Of a stretch of 14,724 bases of DNA, positions 13,263-14,724 are shown in pieces. How positions within the stretch are numbered: the first letter of the stretch is position 1; every line of letters begins with the position of its first letter. A program made the translations under genes and the position numbers. The notes below the pieces were generated by a model. It was not told the DNA's origin, ran no database searches, and saw nothing but the letters and a program-made list of their open reading frames with translations. The stretch is taken from NCBI GenBank assembly GCA_021778575.1, contig JAJYCH010000031.1, forward strand, positions 1-14,724, given 5' to 3'. Source of the stretch: Planctomycetota bacterium. GTDB taxonomy: Bacteria > Planctomycetota > Planctomycetia > Isosphaerales > Isosphaeraceae.

Positions 13263-14724
13263 GTTGCGGCTCGACGGGCGCGGGAGGCGCGGCGTCGGCG
13301 GTCCGGAGGTTGGCCTTGGCCTTGGCGTAGAGCAGCCAGCGATCCTGGAGATCGGCAAACCCTTCGATCTTGTAGATCCGTCGGAGTGCCGGCTCATAAC
13401 CTTCACGCTGAGCGGCCTGGAGAAACTGGAGCATCTCGGTGGGGCTTGCTTGCTCGACCAGGAACCGGCTCAACGACACGCTCTGGGCGTAGTAGAGATT
13501 CCAGTAGCGCTGCTCGGGGTAATCCATGCTCATCAGGGCTTCGAGCGGGAACAGCTTATCGACTTCCAGGGGTTGAGTGAGGTCGGCGGCGCGGCGATCC
13601 TGCTCGTCGCGAGGTTCCGAGAGGACGGCGAGCCCTTCGTCGGCCCAGCGCGGGATTTGCCGCTCGGTGAAGAAGTCGGCCAGGATCACGTGAGTGATCT
13701 CGTGCGGCAAGACGGCGGCGACGGCGGTCGGGTGGTCGGTCCGGATGTTGATCCGTCGGGCGCTGATCCGCCCGGCATTGATTCCCATCGTCGAGAATCC
13801 GGGCGAGTCTTCCGGTTGCCCGGTCATCTGAGCGTACTGGCGAGCGGTCGGGTAGAGATAGATCTCGCAGAGCGGCGACCAGTCGGGCCGAGGGGTGGTG
13901 GTGGGCCAGCGCTTGAAGATTTCGAGTCGAGCGGTCTCGGCCGCCTGAATCACCTTGGCGGCGAGAGCCGGGTCGGCATGGTAGACCCGAAAGTTCTTCG
14001 AGTCGAGTGTTTGCCAGCGACCGACGCTCGTCCCCAGTCGGCTCGCCGCGCCGTTGGTCGAGGTGAGGACCGGCGCCGGGCGTGCGGTCTCGACGGGAGC
14101 CGAATTGGAGGCGGGGCGAACCGGACGGTCGACCCGGGCAGGCTCCTCGGGCGCTGATCCCCGGACGACCATTTTATGGGATGGCTTCGTTTTCTTCTGA
14201 GCGGTCTGGATCTCGCCGGCGAGGTTCCGGAGGTATTCGCTCAGGTAGAAGCTGGGGTTCAAGGCCCTCATCCGGGTGATCTCGTCGTTGATCGCGGCCC
14301 ACTCGGCGGCCGACTTCGGGTGGTCGTTGATCCGGGCAACCACCTGGTCGGCCCGGCAGTAGAGCCAGTGATCGCGGCGCTCGGGGGGAAGTCGCTTTTC
14401 TTCGGCCAGGGCCCCGTAGATCCGGCCGGCCTCGCGATAATTCTTGGCCTCGAACGCGGTGTCGGCCGCGGCGAGATCGAGCGTGGGAACCTCGGCGGGA
14501 ATCGGCAACAACGGTTCGGCCGGGGCGGTTTTCGCCGGTTCCGGCTCAACCGGCGGCAATGGTTCGAGGATTGGCGGCTTCGATCCCTCGGGGGCCGGCA
14601 ATCCGGCTGGGGGAGCATCGGGAAGCGGCGTTGGATCGGTCGAAGGCATCTCGATGGGAGCGGCCGGGGTCGGGCGAGCGGGCTCGGCGGAGGGGATGGA
14701 AGCCGGCATTGATGAAGGCGCGGG
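13249..14724 (-). CDS. HEXXH metallopeptidase-like protein (peptidase MA type), N-terminus possibly outside window
   Basis: This looks like a secreted or envelope zinc metallopeptidase of the peptidase MA-like group (gluzincin). Counting from the ATG at 14709, the motif HEITH is at 336-340 and a third ligand candidate is E358 in PRWADEGLAVLSE, followed by the helix YYAQSVSLSRFLVEQ (406-420) usual for this fold. Residues 1-75 are proline/alanine/glutamate-rich low complexity, 78-170 are helical and TPR-like (AADTAFEAKNYREAGRIYGALAEE is repeat-like), and 180-230 form a second proline-rich linker. The frame stays open from 14709 to the right edge and that ATG has no SD, so the true start and any signal peptide probably lie beyond the window. 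The gene is convergent with addA; the two 3' ends overlap by 14 bp. Substrate unknown. Family assignment rests on the zinc motif and is moderate. Confidence 0.75.
   Translation of the reverse strand, partial: PAPSSMPASIPSAEPARPTPAAPIEMPSTDPTPLPDAPPAGLPAPEGSKPPILEPLPPVEPEPAKTAPAEPLLPIPAEVPTLDLAAADTAFEAKNYREAGRIYGALAEEKRLPPERRDHWLYCRADQVVARINDHPKSAAEWAAINDEITRMRALNPSFYLSEYLRNLAGEIQTAQKKTKPSHKMVVRGSAPEEPARVDRPVRPASNSAPVETARPAPVLTSTNGAASRLGTSVGRWQTLDSKNFRVYHADPALAAKVIQAAETARLEIFKRWPTTTPRPDWSPLCEIYLYPTARQYAQMTGQPEDSPGFSTMGINAGRISARRINIRTDHPTAVAAVLPHEITHVILADFFTERQIPRWADEGLAVLSEPRDEQDRRAADLTQPLEVDKLFPLEALMSMDYPEQRYWNLYYAQSVSLSRFLVEQASPTEMLQFLQAAQREGYEPALRRIYKIEGFADLQDRWLLYAKAKANLRTADAAPPAPVEPQLKVR

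Noticed and set aside
1..14724. CRISPR array, transposase, prophage, toxin-antitoxin or defence genes
   Set aside because: No regularly spaced repeats and no matching protein motifs were found on either strand. addAB is a general repair system, not a defence island marker here.

Overview
The window looks like chromosomal DNA of a planctomycete, probably the Isosphaeraceae side of the phylum. The strongest marker is a DUF1559 protein with the type IV prepilin N-terminus ([16 protein letters not shown]) and the C-terminal H-x9-DG motif, followed by a mini-lipoprotein; that family is greatly expanded in Planctomycetes. GC-rich coding with C/G at third positions, which leaves long antisense ORFs everywhere, agrees with this. 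The phylum call is confident and the family call is a guess.

Layout. Positions 1-1520 (+) hold the C-terminal part of an FAD-dependent oxidoreductase cut by the window edge, followed by a strong hairpin terminator. Positions 1521-1922 are non-coding and hold two strong hairpins, one weak hairpin and an imperfect inverted repeat. Positions 1923-3141 (-) hold a two-gene unit: the DUF1559 pseudopilin-like protein, then a 46-residue lipoprotein. The leader of that unit contains a terminator-like hairpin with a U-tract. Positions 3315-3427 (+) hold a tRNA-Arg(TCG) with a recognisable promoter. Positions 3428-3739 carry no convincing gene.

Positions 3740-13262 (+) form a tight co-directional cluster: rimO (ribosomal protein S12 methylthiotransferase), pgsA (phosphatidylglycerophosphate synthase), uppP (undecaprenyl-diphosphate phosphatase), addB and addA (double-strand-break resection helicase-nuclease). 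The rimO-pgsA and pgsA-uppP gaps are 35 nt each, uppP and addB overlap by 164 nt in different frames, and addB and addA overlap by 4 nt. The first three genes serve translation fidelity, membrane lipid and cell-wall lipid carrier recycling; addBA is a recombination module that appears translationally coupled to them. The last gene (13249 to the right edge, -) is a HEXXH metallopeptidase-like protein, convergent with addA and overlapping its 3' end by 14 bp.

No transposase, CRISPR array, toxin-antitoxin pair, phage gene or defence island was seen. The window is mostly housekeeping. The points most worth checking are the uppP/addB out-of-frame overlap, an AddA C-terminal nuclease-like domain that seems to have lost its DYK catalytic residues, an AddB without a Walker A and with shifted Fe-S cysteine spacing, a possible attenuator ahead of the DUF1559 gene, and an AT-hook-like tail on RimO.
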